Position numbers and translations under genes: made by a program. A DNA stretch of 64,000 nt, from the NCBI RefSeq assembly GCF_003258705.1, contig NZ_CP029480.1, positions 992,001 to 1,056,000 of the forward strand, in the 5' to 3' direction. Positions 62,680 to 64,000 of this stretch are shown here, piece after piece (position 1 is the stretch's first letter; the number at the start of each line of letters is the position of its first letter). The DNA comes from Arcticibacterium luteifluviistationis. Its GTDB lineage: Bacteria > Bacteroidota > Bacteroidia > Cytophagales > Spirosomataceae. The notes beneath the pieces are model-generated. The model made no database searches. It saw only the letters and a list, made by a program, of their open reading frames with translations, and had not been told where the DNA came from.

Positions 62680-63232
62680 ATGATTACACCTGACACAACC
62701 CCAAATCCTTTCCATTCCGTCACGGACTCAACCACCGACGATGAAATTATAGACTTAACTTTAAAATACCTTTGTACTGAAAAGTATCGACGTATTGTTA
62801 TTTCAAACCATCCAAATATCCATATAGATAACTTTAGAGTAACTAAAATACAATCCTTATTAACAACCAACAACCTCGCAACTCGTGACAGCAAATCAAA
62901 AGCGAATGTGACTACTTTTCACATTTCAGATTATGGAGAAAATATTTATTATAACGGTGGATGGGTTGAACACAAAACACAACAAGTCAAACTTGAAAAA
63001 CGCAAGCGTCAGCCAACCATTTCAAACACCATCATTGGTAGATGTGAATTCTAGTCAAATTGGCACTTATAACTCGTCCTTAAAAGACTTTAAGAATACA
63101 AAAAACACTTCTATCCCAGTGACTCAAAAAAAGCTTTTCTTTAAATATTTTCATGAAGTTATAATAGCCGTAATTGTTGGACTTATAATATTATTGATTG
63201 AGTATAAAACAGGACTATTTAGCAACAAATAA
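62680..63232 (+). pseudogene. Probable single gene split by a frameshift: cytoplasmic domain plus C-terminal membrane span
   Basis: The frame from ATG 62680 runs 124 codons to 63054; an overlapping frame, shifted by +1 and open from 62933 to 63232, ends in a clear membrane span (about 20 residues, HEVIIAVIVGLIILLIEY). The first frame loses character after VKLEKRK near 63000, where an A5 run (GAAAAACG) lies. One base fewer there would join both into about 183 residues: an N-terminal domain with KYLCTEKYRRIVI and TTFHISDYGENIYYNGGW, a Ser/Thr-rich linker and the span. Alternatively two genes overlap. The function is unknown. Confidence 0.45.
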
Positions 63233-63353
63233 AAAACATTCAAATGCCCAACTTTACGAAATGCAGAAACTATCTCTGATTTATCAGGGCTTCGCCACTG
63301 AAACTTCACAAAGCCTTATTAGTTATATTCCATTAAAATAAACTTCGTCCTGA

Positions 63354-64000
63354 ATGAATCACATTGTAAAACTGAAAGAAAGTTTGAACGAACAACAGTT
63401 GAAAGCAGTAACTGAAACCGAAGGTTTTGTTAGAGTAATTGCAGGTGCAGGTTCGGGAAAAACTAAAGCTCTCACTCAAAGATACGCCTACATTGTTGAA
63501 GCATTAGGAATTAACTCTTCTAATATTCTTTGTGTAACCTTTACAAATAAGGCTGCACAAGAAATGCGAAAAAGAGTAAAAAGATTAGTCGGAGAAAATT
63601 CAGATTTAAGCTACATAACTACTTACCACGGATTTTGTGTTCGAGTTTTAAGAGAGGATATAAACAAAATTAAATACCCTAAAAACTTTATCATAATGGA
63701 CGTAGAAGACCAAAAAACTGTTCTTCGACAAGTTTATAATGAATTAGGTTTAACGTCAAAAGTGTTCACTTTTAAACAAGTTTTAAGATATATAAGCAAA
63801 CAAAAAGCTTCACAAGAATACCTGCAATACATTCTTGAATCGAAGAAAAAGGAAACTGATAACGAAATTGAAAAAGTCTTTATTAGGTATTTAGAAAAGC
63901 AACAAAGAAATTTCGCTTTAGATTTTGACGATTTACTAAACTTTGCTCTTTACATATTTGTAAATAACCCAGATGTTCTTGAAAAGTGGCAAAAAAGATT
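63354..64000 (+). CDS. UvrD/Rep-type superfamily 1 helicase (3' truncated by window)
   Basis: From ATG 63354 the frame stays open to the window end (215 codons). It shows the Q motif LNEQQLKAV, Walker A AGAGSGKTKAL, motif Ia ILCVTFTNKAAQEMRKRV, and motif Ib-like TTYHGFCVRVLRED. The stretch ALDFDDLL resembles the region ahead of motif II in UvrD/PcrA. It is a 3'-5' DNA helicase of repair or a related system. The rest of the gene and its following neighbours are outside the window, so a defence-type helicase cannot be excluded. Confidence 0.88.
   Translation, partial: MNHIVKLKESLNEQQLKAVTETEGFVRVIAGAGSGKTKALTQRYAYIVEALGINSSNILCVTFTNKAAQEMRKRVKRLVGENSDLSYITTYHGFCVRVLREDINKIKYPKNFIIMDVEDQKTVLRQVYNELGLTSKVFTFKQVLRYISKQKASQEYLQYILESKKKETDNEIEKVFIRYLEKQQRNFALDFDDLLNFALYIFVNNPDVLEKWQKR

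Noticed and set aside
62496-62693. Plus-strand ORF overlapping the small zinc-ribbon gene
   Set aside because: Its hydrophobic run is short, and it overlaps both the preceding gene and the start of the following one out of frame.

Overview
The window looks like chromosome from an AT-rich member of the Bacteroidota, most likely order Cytophagales. The pointers are a FecI/FecR/SusC/SusD cassette, a protein with a type IX secretion (T9SS) C-terminal sorting domain, proteins with '3-coathanger'/Gly-Cys C-termini, and many TANNTTTG promoter boxes typical of this phylum. I saw no rRNA, tRNA, CRISPR array or intact insertion sequence.

Layout. 1-2.9 kb: 3' part of a sulfatase, a metallophosphoesterase and dps. 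3.3-9.9 kb: ECF sigma factor, FecR anti-sigma, SusC and SusD. 10.1-18.9 kb: EamA transporter, the tesA/ybbA/ybbP-like group (divergent), a T9SS cargo protein and a CE15-like esterase. 18.9-21.8 kb: a TPP riboswitch with its own terminator controls a four-gene operon (methyltransferase, AIR-synthase/ThiL-like protein, ThiE-like protein lacking key ThiE residues, Trm112-like zinc ribbon). None of the four is a standard thiamin gene. 22-25.8 kb: two secreted coathanger proteins, bracketed by a second, diverged copy of the operon's 3' end. 26-28.8 kb: an unrecognised large gene with an in-frame stop, followed by a DUF6915-like gene. 29-38.8 kb: TetR/SDR/hydrolase operon, CoA-disulfide reductase with rhodanese domain, MscS channel, small membrane proteins, DEAD-box helicase and a sterol-desaturase-like enzyme. 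39.1-42.1 kb: MacAB-like efflux operon.

42.3-47 kb is a decaying region. It holds a stress-type group (thioredoxin, sigma-like protein, ArsC-like protein lacking its cysteine, remnants of BON, helical-bundle and coathanger proteins). This is bracketed by two copies of the 3' end of a rhamnose-isomerase-like gene that differ only at synonymous sites. A 27-codon stub resembling the start of the rhamnulose-1-phosphate aldolase gene lies upstream of the isomerase.

47.2-54.3 kb: AraC regulator, two secreted carbohydrate-type proteins and a 7TM-LuxR regulator. 54.4-56.7 kb: ugd-uxs (UDP-glucose to UDP-glucuronate to UDP-xylose). 57.2-62.2 kb: a GMC sugar dehydrogenase with its small subunit (Cys motif of the 3Fe-4S type), inositol oxygenase and a divergent sodium:solute symporter, suggesting polyol/inositol use. 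62.3-64 kb: small proteins, a probable frameshifted membrane protein and the 5' part of a UvrD-like helicase.

The two most notable things are the TPP-controlled operon of non-canonical genes and the two modules flanked by diverged direct repeats of gene 3' ends. The latter pattern fits single-crossover integration of DNA from a relative.
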